From Variovorax beijingensis (lineage in GTDB: Bacteria > Pseudomonadota > Gammaproteobacteria > Burkholderiales > Burkholderiaceae_C): a DNA stretch of 64,000 nucleotides. This document shows positions 16,659 through 24,660 of this stretch, piece after piece. Below the pieces are notes generated by a model that was not told the DNA's origin, did not search any database, and saw only the letters and a list, made by a program, of their open reading frames with translations. The position numbers were made by a program, and so were the translations under genes. The stretch covers positions 310,001-374,000 of the forward strand of contig NZ_RXFQ01000003.1 in NCBI RefSeq assembly GCF_003951285.1. The letters run 5' to 3'. Within the stretch, counting starts at the first letter, position 1. Each line of letters opens with the position of its first letter.

Positions 16659-17659
16659 GGGCTTTCCTTCCGCCAGCTCTGCAGCTGCACCGCGCGGCAG
16701 GCGAGCAGGCCCGCGCAGCACAGCATCGCTGCAAGGTAGAACGCGGCGCCGTGGTCGCGCCGCGGAACCCGCTCATGAATGGTGAGTGGAAAATTCTGCT
16801 GCCGGTCGATCTCGGCCATGGCGGCGGCCATCGCGGTGGAATCGTCGACCTGGTAGAGCCGGTAGGGCGTGCCCAGCGTCTTGAAGAACTGGTGCAGCGC
16901 CAGTTCCTCGCCGAGGCCGTAGGCCGAGACCGTCTCGGTGTTGAGGTTGGGCGAATTGGGGCCGCTGCGCACGTAGATCCAGTACAGGCCGATCTTTTCG
17001 CGCGCGAGGCCGGCGTGGATGCGCTGGCGCGTCGGCTCGTCGAGCTGCGCCCCGCCGTCCGAAACGATCAGGATCACGCGGCTGCCCGAATAGCTGCGGC
17101 CTTCGAATTCCTCGATGGCGGCGAGCAGCGCCACGCCCATGCGGGTCTCGGGCAGGCCGCGGCCGACGGCGGTGGCGGCGAGCGCGGCCTGCACCGTGTC
17201 GGTCTTCTGCGTGAACGGCACCACCGCGATCGGCACCGTGCTGAAGGTCATGAAGGCAAAGCGGTTGTCGGGCCGCTTGGCCACGAATTCGCTCAGCAGG
17301 TCGCGCACGACCTTGGCCTTGGGCTCCTGCGACATGCGGCCCGCGGTCTGCAGACCGTTGGTGTGCACCGTCGCGTCCATGCTGCTGCTGCGGTCCATCA
17401 GGATCAGCACCTCGGCGCCGCGCCCGGCGCGCTCGACCACGGCGCCCGATTGCCCCGGCCCCGCGAGCCCGAGCACCGTAAAGGCCATGGCGCCGACCGC
17501 GAACGCGCGCCACAGAAAGCCGACCAGGCGGCCGATGCGATCGGCCGGCAGCCAGGCCACATACGAGAAGCCCAGTGTGTCGCTTCGCTTGCGCAAGAGC
17601 GGCAGCAGCGCGAGCGGCAGCAGCACGAGCATCCAGGGCTGGGCGAGGTCGAAGCGCAT
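16655..17659 (-). CDS. mxaC: MxaC-like von Willebrand A protein
   Basis: This 334 aa protein has an N-terminal membrane helix (about residues 8-22), a second (about 48-66), a von Willebrand A domain with a complete metal-site motif D89-R-S91-S-S93 in LILMDRSSSMD, VILIVSDGGAQLD further on, and a C-terminal helix (about 309-326). This is the BatA/MxaC architecture. The start ATG 17659 follows mxaA by 14 bases; the frame is open further upstream only as mxaA shadow. In the known mxa clusters MxaC is needed for a metal-loaded methanol dehydrogenase. Here it serves a cluster whose only dehydrogenase is XoxF. Confidence 0.87.
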   Translation of the reverse strand: MRFDLAQPWMLVLLPLALLPLLRKRSDTLGFSYVAWLPADRIGRLVGFLWRAFAVGAMAFTVLGLAGPGQSGAVVERAGRGAEVLILMDRSSSMDATVHTNGLQTAGRMSQEPKAKVVRDLLSEFVAKRPDNRFAFMTFSTVPIAVVPFTQKTDTVQAALAATAVGRGLPETRMGVALLAAIEEFEGRSYSGSRVILIVSDGGAQLDEPTRQRIHAGLAREKIGLYWIYVRSGPNSPNLNTETVSAYGLGEELALHQFFKTLGTPYRLYQVDDSTAMAAAMAEIDRQQNFPLTIHERVPRRDHGAAFYLAAMLCCAGLLACRAVQLQSWRKESP

Positions 17660-17673
17660 GGCTTTGTCGCCGG

Positions 17674-18609
17674 TCAATGCCGGTGGCGCTTTTCCGCGTT
17701 GCGCAGCGCGCGGCACAACGGCTTGAGCGGATAGGCGGCCTGGGGCTGCGCCGGTGCGGCGGCGCTTTCGGCGAAGAAAAAGCGCCGGGTCGACTCGCGG
17801 TAGAAGTCTTCCAGGCGCGGCTGCAGCGGGCGCAGATAGGGCGCGTCGGCCAGCAGTTGCGGCAGGCTGGCGCCGTGCACGACGCGGCCGGCGCTCCTGT
17901 TGAGCGCGCGGTGCAGCACGCGCCATGCCTCGGGGCTGCTTGCCGGATCGTCGATGCGCTTGAGCTCGCGCCAGGCATGCGCGAACGGAAGCTGCTGCGC
18001 TTCGCGCATGTTGCGCCAGGCCCACCAGGCGAGCCAGGCCAGCAGCACCGCGAGCAGCGCAAGGAGCGAGAGCTTCAGATGCTGTTCGATGGGATGGGTC
18101 GCAAGCGCCGCGATCGGGCGGTCCGGCCGCAGCGGCTGCAGGTCGCCCTGGCCGAAGGTTTCCGCCGGCGTCAGCGGCCCGATGCTGACCGGCCATGCGG
18201 GCAGCGCGATCGCCGGGCCAGAGCCGGTGGCGATCGTCAGGGCCGGCAGCGAGATGGCGGTCAGCGCGCGCGGCGCATTGATGAGCTGGTATTCGATGGC
18301 GAGCCAGCGCCGTCCCTCTGCATCGGTCTCGATGCGCGATGGCCTGCGTTCGAGCCAGAGATCGATGCGCGCCGCGGCGGGAAGCAGGCCGGGCTCGAGC
18401 GGCCGGCCTTGGTGTTCGAGCAGCACGCGCTGCGTGAGCACGTCGCCGAGCACATGGCCGAAGCTGCGCGGCTGTTCGATGGTTGCGGCTGCGGCTGCGG
18501 CTGCGGCGGGCGTGGCGGGATCGGCGGCGAGTGAAAAACCGGTGGGCAGGGCGGTCAGCACCAGCGCCAATGCCAGCGCTGCGGGATGAACAAGGTTCAT
18601 TGCGCTCAT
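17674..18609 (-). CDS. mxaA: MxaA-like periplasmic/membrane protein
   Basis: This 311 aa protein has a signal peptide (about residues 1-28), an alanine run (about 34-42), a periplasmic beta-rich domain and one membrane helix (about 180-198, LLALLAVLLAWLAWWAW), then a cytoplasmic tail. ATG 18609 overlaps the mxaS stop by 4 bases, which decides it against the in-frame ATG at 18600. MxaA is one of the accessory proteins needed for active methanol dehydrogenase. The assignment uses gene order (R-S-A-C-K-L) and topology more than sequence motifs. Confidence 0.8.
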   Translation of the reverse strand: MSAMNLVHPAALALALVLTALPTGFSLAADPATPAAAAAAAATIEQPRSFGHVLGDVLTQRVLLEHQGRPLEPGLLPAAARIDLWLERRPSRIETDAEGRRWLAIEYQLINAPRALTAISLPALTIATGSGPAIALPAWPVSIGPLTPAETFGQGDLQPLRPDRPIAALATHPIEQHLKLSLLALLAVLLAWLAWWAWRNMREAQQLPFAHAWRELKRIDDPASSPEAWRVLHRALNRSAGRVVHGASLPQLLADAPYLRPLQPRLEDFYRESTRRFFFAESAAAPAQPQAAYPLKPLCRALRNAEKRHRH

Positions 18610-19481
18610 GCCGCCGTCTCCAGGAAATAGCGCGTGAGCGCCTCGGCGTCGAAGCGGCCCTGCAGGTGAAAGGGCGGCATGCCGTGCGCGTTGAACAGGG
18701 CGGTGAGTTCGGCGCGGCGCGCCGCGACCGATTCGCGCCACCGCGCGCGCAGCGAATCGCGCATCCACAGGCTGCGCCGCGCGCCGGTTTCGGCGTCGCG
18801 CAGGGCGACCAGCGCGCGGGCGTCGGGCGGTTCGATCTCGGCCGGGTCCCAGGCCACCAGCGGAACGACGCAGGCGGGCGAGAACTGTTCGAGCAGTTCG
18901 CCGAGCGCGCCGACCGGCCAGTGGAAGTCGGACGCGAGAAACACCAGCCCGCCGCGGCCCACCAGCCGTTCGGTGGCGCGGCGCAGGCCCGCCAGCGCGT
19001 GGTCGTCCGTGGGTGGTGTGCCCGTGGCCGCAGGGCATTCGCGCAGCATCCGCGCCATCAGGCTGCCGTTGCCGCGGCTGTGGCGCGCGGGCACGAAGAG
19101 GTCTTCGCGCTCGCGCTGGTCGAAGGCCAGCAGGCCGACGGTGTCGCCGGCGCGAAAGGCGCTGTAGCCCAGCGCCTCGACCAGGTCGGCCACCACATCG
19201 AGCTTGCGCCGCTCGGCGCCGAAATGCATCGAGGCCGACACGTCGGCCACCACGTGCACGGGTATCGCCACGCGCAGCCGGTGGATGCGCACCAGCCAGT
19301 CGCCGCGGCCCTCGCGCACGCTCGCGCGCAGGTCGATGCGGCGCGGGTCGGGATGGTCGAACAGCCGCCGGTGCGCGGCGAATTCCTGCCCGCTGCCCTG
19401 GCTCAGGCCGCGCTGCGCGCCCGGACGCCAGCCGCCGAAGCGGCGCGGCAGCTGGTAGTGGAATTCGTCGACGCGGTCCAT
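18606..19481 (-). CDS. mxaS: MxaS-like DUF58 protein
   Basis: This 291 aa soluble protein is of the DUF58 family, which partners MoxR ATPases. It has the opening FHYQLPRRFGGWRPGAQRG, a von Willebrand-like metal motif D80-V-S82-A-S84 and AFDQREREDLFVP. It lies 4 bases after mxaR. MoxR-DUF58-VWA sets act together as metal-chelatase-like chaperones; here they would act on the XoxF/PQQ enzyme. No membrane helix is evident, unlike many DUF58 proteins. Confidence 0.87.
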   Translation of the reverse strand: MDRVDEFHYQLPRRFGGWRPGAQRGLSQGSGQEFAAHRRLFDHPDPRRIDLRASVREGRGDWLVRIHRLRVAIPVHVVADVSASMHFGAERRKLDVVADLVEALGYSAFRAGDTVGLLAFDQREREDLFVPARHSRGNGSLMARMLRECPAATGTPPTDDHALAGLRRATERLVGRGGLVFLASDFHWPVGALGELLEQFSPACVVPLVAWDPAEIEPPDARALVALRDAETGARRSLWMRDSLRARWRESVAARRAELTALFNAHGMPPFHLQGRFDAEALTRYFLETAA

Positions 19482-19485
19482 GGCA

Positions 19486-20505
19486 TCAGGGGGCGGCGAT
19501 CTTGTCCATGATCTGTGCCACCAGTGCTTCCGAGAGTTCTGCGCGGCGCAACTCGTACACGGGCGTGAAGAAGACGCGGTGCCCGAGCACCGAGGGCAGC
19601 ACGGCCGCCAGGTCGGCCGGCTCCAGGTGCGAGCGGCCTTCGAGCCAGGCCACGGTGCGCGCCGCGCGCAGCAGTGCGCTCATGCCGCGCGGGCTGGCGC
19701 CGGCCAGGATCAGGCGGTCCATGTCCACGCCGTCGAGCCGGATGCCGAACTTCTGCGGCGCCTCGGTGGCCTCCCACACGTCGAGCACATAGCGCTCGAT
19801 GGTCTCGCTGGCGCGCACGCTGAGCTGCACCTGCGCGCCGATGGCGTTGAGCCGGTCCCAGGGCAGGATGGCGGGCGCCACCTTGTCGATCAGGCTCTCG
19901 GTGTCGTGGTAGGCGGTGTCGAACACCAGCGACTGGCGGATGCCGCGGTCGCCGGGCTTGGGCATGTTCAGCTCGAACATGAAGCGGTCGCGCGCCGCCG
20001 AAGCCAGCTCGAAGGTCTCTTCGCGCTCGACCTTGTTGCGGTCGGCGAACACCGTCATGTGCGGAAAGCTGTACTCGCGGTCGAAGGCCGACACCGTGCG
20101 CTCGGCCATCGCGCGCAGCAGCAGCGACTGCACCTGCGGCCGCGCCCGGTTGATCTCGTTGAAGAAGAAGGTGACCAGGCGCTCGCCGTGGCGCAGCAGC
20201 GGCCCCGGGTCGATGCGTGGCCGGCCCTCGGCATCCACGTAGGTGTGATAGACCAGGTCGCCGGGCATCAGGTCGACCGTGCCCTCGACGCGCTCGAAAT
20301 CGCCGCCGATGGCGCGCGAGAAGGCGCGCAGCACCGTGGTCTTGCCGACGCCCACGTCGCCCTCGAGCAGCACGTGGCCGCGCGCGAACAGCGCCACGTT
20401 GATGAGGCGGATCGTCTCGGCCTGGCCGATCACTGCTTTCGCGACTTCGCTTTCGACGCGCAGCGCGAGCCGGCGCCAGTCTTCGAGTTGTTCTTCGGTG
20501 CCCAT
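19486..20505 (-). CDS. mxaR: MxaR (MoxR-family AAA+ ATPase)
   Basis: This 339 aa cytoplasmic AAA+ ATPase has Walker A GDVGVGKTT (residues 49-57) and sensor/arginine regions of MoxR type. The Walker B strand reads VTFFFNEINRARPQVQ, with Asn116-Glu117 where most MoxR proteins have Asp-Glu; the catalytic glutamate is kept. MxaR works with MxaS and the VWA proteins in maturation of methanol dehydrogenase, proposed to drive metal insertion. It follows mxaD by 21 bases. Confidence 0.9.
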   Translation of the reverse strand: MGTEEQLEDWRRLALRVESEVAKAVIGQAETIRLINVALFARGHVLLEGDVGVGKTTVLRAFSRAIGGDFERVEGTVDLMPGDLVYHTYVDAEGRPRIDPGPLLRHGERLVTFFFNEINRARPQVQSLLLRAMAERTVSAFDREYSFPHMTVFADRNKVEREETFELASAARDRFMFELNMPKPGDRGIRQSLVFDTAYHDTESLIDKVAPAILPWDRLNAIGAQVQLSVRASETIERYVLDVWEATEAPQKFGIRLDGVDMDRLILAGASPRGMSALLRAARTVAWLEGRSHLEPADLAAVLPSVLGHRVFFTPVYELRRAELSEALVAQIMDKIAAP

Positions 20506-20526
20506 GATGGTGTCCGGCGCCGCGGG

Positions 20527-21072
20527 CTACTTCGACTCCATCATCTTCTTCAGGTGGGCGAGGCCGCCGCGGTAGACGTCGGTCACGGCCTTGAGCGCCG
20601 CCTCGTCGTTGAGCTCGGGCGGCGGATTGTTGTTGGGAAATCCGCGATAGAAGGCGCCGCGCCATTCGACGACCGACTTGCCGCCGTCGGCCACCACCGA
20701 GAGCACGGAGGTGTAGTTGGTGACCGGCAGCGCGCCGCCGTCCTTGGCGCGGTAGTTGTATTTCATCTTCGCGTCGTCGTAGCCTTCGAGCGTCTCGACC
20801 AGCGTGCCACCGGACTTGAGCTTGACGGTGCGCACCGAGCCTTCGGCATTGCCCTTGTCGGCCGCGCTCTCGGCCACGGCCGGATGCCAGTCCTTCAGCG
20901 CATTGAAGTTCTTGATCCTGGCCCAGACGGCATCGGCCGGGGCCTCGATGGTGACTTTCTCGCTCACCTTCTGGCGCGTGGGCCCGTGGGCCTGGCTCGG
21001 TGCCGATGCGGCAAGCAGGATCGATGCGAGAAGAACGGAGAGCGCCCGTCGGCCGGAAGCGTGTGTCAGCAT
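20527..21072 (-). CDS. mxaD: MxaD-like periplasmic SRPBCC protein
   Basis: This 181 aa exported protein has a signal peptide (about residues 1-28, cleavage near SQAHG) and a START/SRPBCC fold domain: VTIEAPADAVWARIKNF, a tryptophan-histidine WHPAV, and VEWRGAFYRG. MxaD in Methylobacterium stimulates electron transfer between methanol dehydrogenase and its cytochrome. It precedes mxaR here rather than following mxaL, as in some beta-proteobacterial clusters. The protein is full length. Confidence 0.85.
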   Translation of the reverse strand: MLTHASGRRALSVLLASILLAASAPSQAHGPTRQKVSEKVTIEAPADAVWARIKNFNALKDWHPAVAESAADKGNAEGSVRTVKLKSGGTLVETLEGYDDAKMKYNYRAKDGGALPVTNYTSVLSVVADGGKSVVEWRGAFYRGFPNNNPPPELNDEAALKAVTDVYRGGLAHLKKMMESK

Positions 21073-21120
21073 GGAAATATCCGTGATGAGGTGGAGAAAA
21101 GATCGGTCGTCAAAAATACG

Positions 21121-22101
21121 TCAGGGCTCGATCGGCGTGCCGATGAAGGCACCGAAGCCGCGGCTGTTCTGCCCCGTGGCAATGGTCTTGAGCTTCCGCC
21201 CGCTCGCGGCGTCCAGCACCTGCACGTTGTCGTCCATCCAGTTCACGACGTAGACGCGGTCGCCGTGCGCGGCAATGCCTTCGGGGTAGGCGAAGCCGGG
21301 GAGGGTGCGCAGCAGCTTCAGCGAGGCGGCGTCGATCACGCTGACCGAGTCTTCGTGCTGGTTGGTCACGTAGAGCAGCGCACCGCCCTGGGCCAGCGCC
21401 GCGCCGTAGGGGGCCTTGCCCACCTTCATCGTGGCGATGACGGCCGGGCGGCGGATGTCGCGCATGTCCACCACCGAGACGTCGTTGCTCTGCACGTTGA
21501 GCGCATAGAGGCGCGAGCGCGGGGCGTCGTAGAGCAGCGCGAACGGATGGCTGCCGACGCGCACGCGCGCCAGCACCCGCCGCGAAGCGGTGTCGACCAC
21601 GGCCACGCGGTCGTCGTCGCGCTCGGCCACGAAAACGGTGGCGCCATCGGGATGCGCAGCCACGCCGGCGGGCGCGCGGCCGACCGCGACCGAGGCCAGG
21701 AACTTGGAGGCATCGCCGGCCTGTGCGTCGTACACCAGCAGGCGGCTGCTGTACCAGTCGGCCACGTACAGGCGCTTGCCGTCGGCCGAGATGTCGATGC
21801 CCACCGGCCCGTCGCCGGCCGACAGCGTGCTCACGACCTTCTGCTGGCGCATGTCGATGACCGAGATGGTCTTGCTGTCGGGATTGGAGACGAAGACCCG
21901 GCCAGCGCGGCTGGACGCCACCACGCCGGCCGGCGACCGGCCCACCGGGACGGTGGCCACCACCTGCTGAGAGGCAAGGTCGATCACCGACACGTCGTGG
22001 CTGCCCTGGTTGGTGATGTAGGCGAACGGCGAGGCCCAGGCCGAGGCGCACAGCAGCATCGCGGCAACTCCGGCGTGCACAGGTGTCGCGATACCCGGCA
22101 T
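21121..22101 (-). CDS. Periplasmic YVTN beta-propeller protein
   Basis: This 326 aa protein has a signal peptide (about residues 1-24) and about seven repeats of the YVTN type, each with a strand like VSVIDLASQQVVATVPVG, VSVIDAASLKLLRTLPG or VQVLDAASGRKLKTIATG. Such propellers accompany PQQ dehydrogenase genes in many Proteobacteria with no settled function. It sits inside the xox-mxa operon, 26 bases after the preceding small gene and 48 before mxaD. It is distinct from the propeller at 27.8 kb, which belongs to the divergent operon. Confidence 0.85.
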   Translation of the reverse strand: MPGIATPVHAGVAAMLLCASAWASPFAYITNQGSHDVSVIDLASQQVVATVPVGRSPAGVVASSRAGRVFVSNPDSKTISVIDMRQQKVVSTLSAGDGPVGIDISADGKRLYVADWYSSRLLVYDAQAGDASKFLASVAVGRAPAGVAAHPDGATVFVAERDDDRVAVVDTASRRVLARVRVGSHPFALLYDAPRSRLYALNVQSNDVSVVDMRDIRRPAVIATMKVGKAPYGAALAQGGALLYVTNQHEDSVSVIDAASLKLLRTLPGFAYPEGIAAHGDRVYVVNWMDDNVQVLDAASGRKLKTIATGQNSRGFGAFIGTPIEP

Positions 22102-22127
22102 GGCGATCGGTCGGCCCGGGATGCGGC

Positions 22128-22499
22128 TCAGCGCGCGGTGGCAGGGCCGATGAAGCAGCCCTTGGTCACCTTGGCCTGGAGCGCCTTGTAGCGCTTGATG
22201 TCGGTCTGCAGCTTCTCCGAGTCGCGGATGTAGCCGCCGCGCTCGCCGCCGATGGTGGTGGCCTTGGCGGCGGTGCTCAGCTGCACATACTCGTCGTACT
22301 TCACTTCCCTGGCGAGCGCGTCGAGCGCGCAGGAGCACTTGTTCGTCATCTCGAAGTTGCCTGCGTCCGGATGCGCAGCGATGCATTCCTGCACGTACAG
22401 CACGCGGTCCACCGTGGGAAAGTCGTTCGCGTGCGGCGCGCCATGCACGGCCATCGGGAGGCCCAGAAGACAAAAGAGAAGGCGGACTGTTTTTTTCAT
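22128..22499 (-). CDS. Small exported cysteine-containing protein of unknown function
   Basis: I do not recognise this 123 aa protein. It has a signal peptide (about residues 1-20) and four mature-region cysteines: one in YVQECIAAHP, a C-x-C pair in NKCSCALDAL and one in KGCFIGPA, spacing that suggests two disulfides in a small helical domain. It is embedded in the xox-mxa operon between a 227 aa exported protein and a beta-propeller. By position it could be a counterpart of one of the uncharacterised mxa genes (mxaE or mxaH), but that is only a guess. Start ATG 22499 follows a purine-rich stretch. Confidence 0.75.
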   Translation of the reverse strand: MKKTVRLLFCLLGLPMAVHGAPHANDFPTVDRVLYVQECIAAHPDAGNFEMTNKCSCALDALAREVKYDEYVQLSTAAKATTIGGERGGYIRDSEKLQTDIKRYKALQAKVTKGCFIGPATAR

Positions 22500-22537
22500 G
22501 GCGTTCGCTGGAAGAATTTCGTGAGAGGCAACAGGCG

Positions 22538-23221
22538 CTAGCGCGCCGGCGCCTTCGCCCCCTCGATCAGGAGCTCCTCGACGACGAGGGGCTGGGCCGC
22601 GGCGCTTTCGCCCGGAATGGAAGTGCGGATGCCGTAGACGCCGCCCGGCACCGCGTCGGACAGCGTGAAGCGGTAGCTCTTGGTCGCGAACTTCTCGTAC
22701 TTCGGCCGGTTCGGGTCGTCCAGGAAGGGGCTGAAGACGATTTCCTTGCCCTTGATGGCGCGGCCCTGGTAGCGCAGCGACACGTCGCGCACTTCGGCGG
22801 CCTGGTAGATCCCCATGCGGATGCGCTTGCGAAAGTGGTACTCGGAGCCGCGCGTGAGGCGCTTCATCTCGCGCACGTCGTGCTCCAGGAAATAGAGGAT
22901 CACGGGATTGCCGTCGGCGGCCGGCACGTCGGGCACCTGCAGCTTGCGCGCACCGCTCAGGAACACGCCCTTGGCGTCGCAGCAGCGGCCGTCTTCCTTG
23001 GCGCTCAGGGACACGGTCACGCTGTCGGCAAACGATTCCTCGAAGCTGCCGGTCTTGCCGAAGGTGTAGCGCAGCAGCATGGGCGCCTGCAGGCCTTTCA
23101 GCTGCGGCGTCATGAACAGCAGGCGTTCGGCGGGCGAGAAGTCGCGCTTGTCGGGCTCGGCGTGCGAGGCCGGGAGAGACAGGAGCAGGACGCAGAGCGA
23201 AGCGGCGATGGCGAGGCGCAT
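22538..23221 (-). CDS. Exported protein of unknown function in the xox operon
   Basis: This 227 aa product has a signal peptide (about residues 1-21, ending SHAEP), a vicinal cysteine pair in DGRCCDAKGVF, and a C-terminal beta-rich part (YRFTLSDAVPGGVYGIRTS). No known domain was identified. ATG 23221 lies 17 bases after xoxJ, so it is co-transcribed. It may act in the periplasm on XoxF or its cytochrome. I considered the SoxYZ-like carrier annotated in some PQQ clusters, but the conserved SoxY-type GGCGG tail is absent. Confidence 0.75.
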   Translation of the reverse strand: MRLAIAASLCVLLLSLPASHAEPDKRDFSPAERLLFMTPQLKGLQAPMLLRYTFGKTGSFEESFADSVTVSLSAKEDGRCCDAKGVFLSGARKLQVPDVPAADGNPVILYFLEHDVREMKRLTRGSEYHFRKRIRMGIYQAAEVRDVSLRYQGRAIKGKEIVFSPFLDDPNRPKYEKFATKSYRFTLSDAVPGGVYGIRTSIPGESAAAQPLVVEELLIEGAKAPAR

Positions 23222-23238
23222 GGGGAAAGAACGGCAAC

Positions 23239-24129
23239 TCAGTTGGTGGGAGTCCCGAACGATGCATCGACCAGCGGCACGCCGAACTCCTTCAGGATGG
23301 CCTGGATCTCGGGCGCCTTGGATTCGATCAGCCCCTCGACCTGCTGCTTCCATTCGCGCTCGCCGTAGCGCACGCCCATCGCCATCTGGTAGTCGAGCCG
23401 CAGGCCTTTTTCGGACTTGAGCGGCACCACGACGAGGGCCGGGTTCTTGACGCGCCGGGCGAAGAAGCCCGCAATCGGGCCCCAGACGACCACGGCATCG
23501 AGCTTGCCTTCCGCCAGGTCCTTCTCGACGATCTCGCCCGGGTATTGCGCGGGGTCGGCGCTCATGAGCTTGTAGGGCACGCCCTGCTCGAGCAGGCCGT
23601 GCTTGTTGAGCCACTGCGAAGCCGGCGAGCGGTCGTAGATGCCGATGCGCAGCGACTTGAGCTTGGCCGGATCGAGCTTGAGGAAGTCTTCCGCCGAGGC
23701 CACGTTGTCCATGCCCTTGCCCTTGGGAAAGACCAGTGCGTAGGTCGAACGGTAGTAGGGCTTGGTGACCGAGACTTCGTCGAGGCCGACGGGCACACCC
23801 ATCACGATGTCGCAGGGGTAGTCCTGCCCCGGCAGCTTGAAGCGCAGCGTGTTGCGGAAGAAGGCCAGCCGCTGCGGGAACGAATAGTAGGTGACCGGAA
23901 GCCCCAGCGCCTTGCCGAACAGCTCGGCGATGCGGTTCTCGATGCCTTCTCCCTTGGTGTTGGAGAAGGGCATGTTGTTGGGATCCTGGCAGACGCGCAG
24001 CGCCTTGCGCGGCGGCGACTCCTGGGCCAGGGCCGGAACCAGCGCGCAGCAGCATGCCGCGCCCAGAAGGCCCGCCCGCAGGCGGGCGCCGAAGGAGAAG
24101 GGCCTGCCGGCGCGCGGCCGGGCGGTCAT
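23239..24129 (-). CDS. xoxJ: XoxJ/MxaJ periplasmic binding-type protein
   Basis: This 296 aa protein of the solute-binding fold (family 3) has a signal peptide (about residues 1-36) and the family opening LRVCQDPNNMPFSN, followed by GIENRIAELFGKALGLPV. XoxJ is always found with xoxF and xoxG; structural work on relatives suggests it holds or activates the apo-dehydrogenase rather than transporting a solute. The start overlaps the xoxG stop by 4 bases. The C-terminus (EFGVPLV) matches the family and the protein is complete. Confidence 0.93.
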   Translation of the reverse strand: MTARPRAGRPFSFGARLRAGLLGAACCCALVPALAQESPPRKALRVCQDPNNMPFSNTKGEGIENRIAELFGKALGLPVTYYSFPQRLAFFRNTLRFKLPGQDYPCDIVMGVPVGLDEVSVTKPYYRSTYALVFPKGKGMDNVASAEDFLKLDPAKLKSLRIGIYDRSPASQWLNKHGLLEQGVPYKLMSADPAQYPGEIVEKDLAEGKLDAVVVWGPIAGFFARRVKNPALVVVPLKSEKGLRLDYQMAMGVRYGEREWKQQVEGLIESKAPEIQAILKEFGVPLVDASFGTPTN

Positions 24130-24530
24130 TTGTTTTCTTCCACTCGGGCGCGAGTGATGGCGCCGTCGGACCGGCCCTTGAGGTAGGCGTAGAGCTGGTT
24201 GATGTTGTCCATCACCGCCGGGTTGTTGCCGAAGCTCTGCATGCCCTTGTCCAGCCTGCCGTCGCGCACGACCTTGATGAACTCTTCCTTCTTCATCGTC
24301 TTGAGGCTGTTGATGAGGGACGGTCCCACCATCCCCTCCTGGTTGGGTCCGTGGCAGCGGTCGCAGGCCGCGGAGCGCCAGGTGCGGAAACCCTTCATGG
24401 TTTCGGGGTCCACCTTGTATCCCTCGGTGACTTTGTAGGGCGCGGGGTCTGGCGCGGCGACGGCCAGTGTGCAGGCCACGCCGGCGAGCAGGATGAGGGA
24501 AGGCAGCAACGTTGACTTACGAAATTTCAT
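24126..24530 (-). CDS. xoxG: XoxG c-type cytochrome
   Basis: XoxG accepts electrons from XoxF in the periplasm. The 134 aa protein has a signal peptide (about residues 1-26), one haem motif C56-D-R-C59-H60 and a likely axial methionine in DKGMQSFG (about residue 97). It is short compared with the roughly 170-190 aa cytochromes of many alpha-proteobacterial clusters, lacking C-terminal extensions. The start has aggag just upstream. It lies 128 bases after xoxF, behind a strong stem-loop, and overlaps xoxJ by 4 bases. Confidence 0.93.
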   Translation of the reverse strand: MKFRKSTLLPSLILLAGVACTLAVAAPDPAPYKVTEGYKVDPETMKGFRTWRSAACDRCHGPNQEGMVGPSLINSLKTMKKEEFIKVVRDGRLDKGMQSFGNNPAVMDNINQLYAYLKGRSDGAITRARVEENK

Positions 24531-24567
24531 GGCTCCTGGGTCTCCGGTATCTTTTGAAAGTGCGTGG

Positions 24568-24595
24568 GGGAGAGCCCTCGAGCGAGTGCTCTCCC
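24568..24595 (-). terminator. Stem-loop between xoxF and xoxG
   Basis: Bases 24568-24575 pair perfectly with 24588-24595 (gggagagc / gctctccc) around a 12-base loop. It lies about 63 bases after the xoxF stop and 38 bases before xoxG. There is no T-run on the minus strand after it, so it looks like an mRNA-stabilising or attenuating hairpin, which would give more xoxF than xoxG-J message. Confidence 0.6.
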
Positions 24596-24625
24596 GGTTC
24601 GCATGTTGCGTCTATCTGTGCAATG

Positions 24626-24660
24626 ACGCCTCGGTAGTAACGCCTCGGTAGTAACGCCTC
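24626..24660. repeat. Tandem 14-bp repeat at the xoxF 3' end
   Basis: The unit acgcctcggtagta occurs at 24626-24639 and 24640-24653 and half of it again at 24654-24660, ending inside the xoxF stop codon. It looks like slippage duplication of the 3' untranslated sequence and probably varies among strains. Confidence 0.85.

Noticed and set aside
22538..23221. SoxYZ-like carrier annotation for the 227 aa protein
   Set aside because: The GGCGG tail carrying the SoxY cysteine is missing and no SoxZ-like half is evident.
22128..23221. Naming the two unknown exported genes mxaE and mxaH
   Set aside because: Only gene neighbourhood supports it; no sequence feature could be matched.
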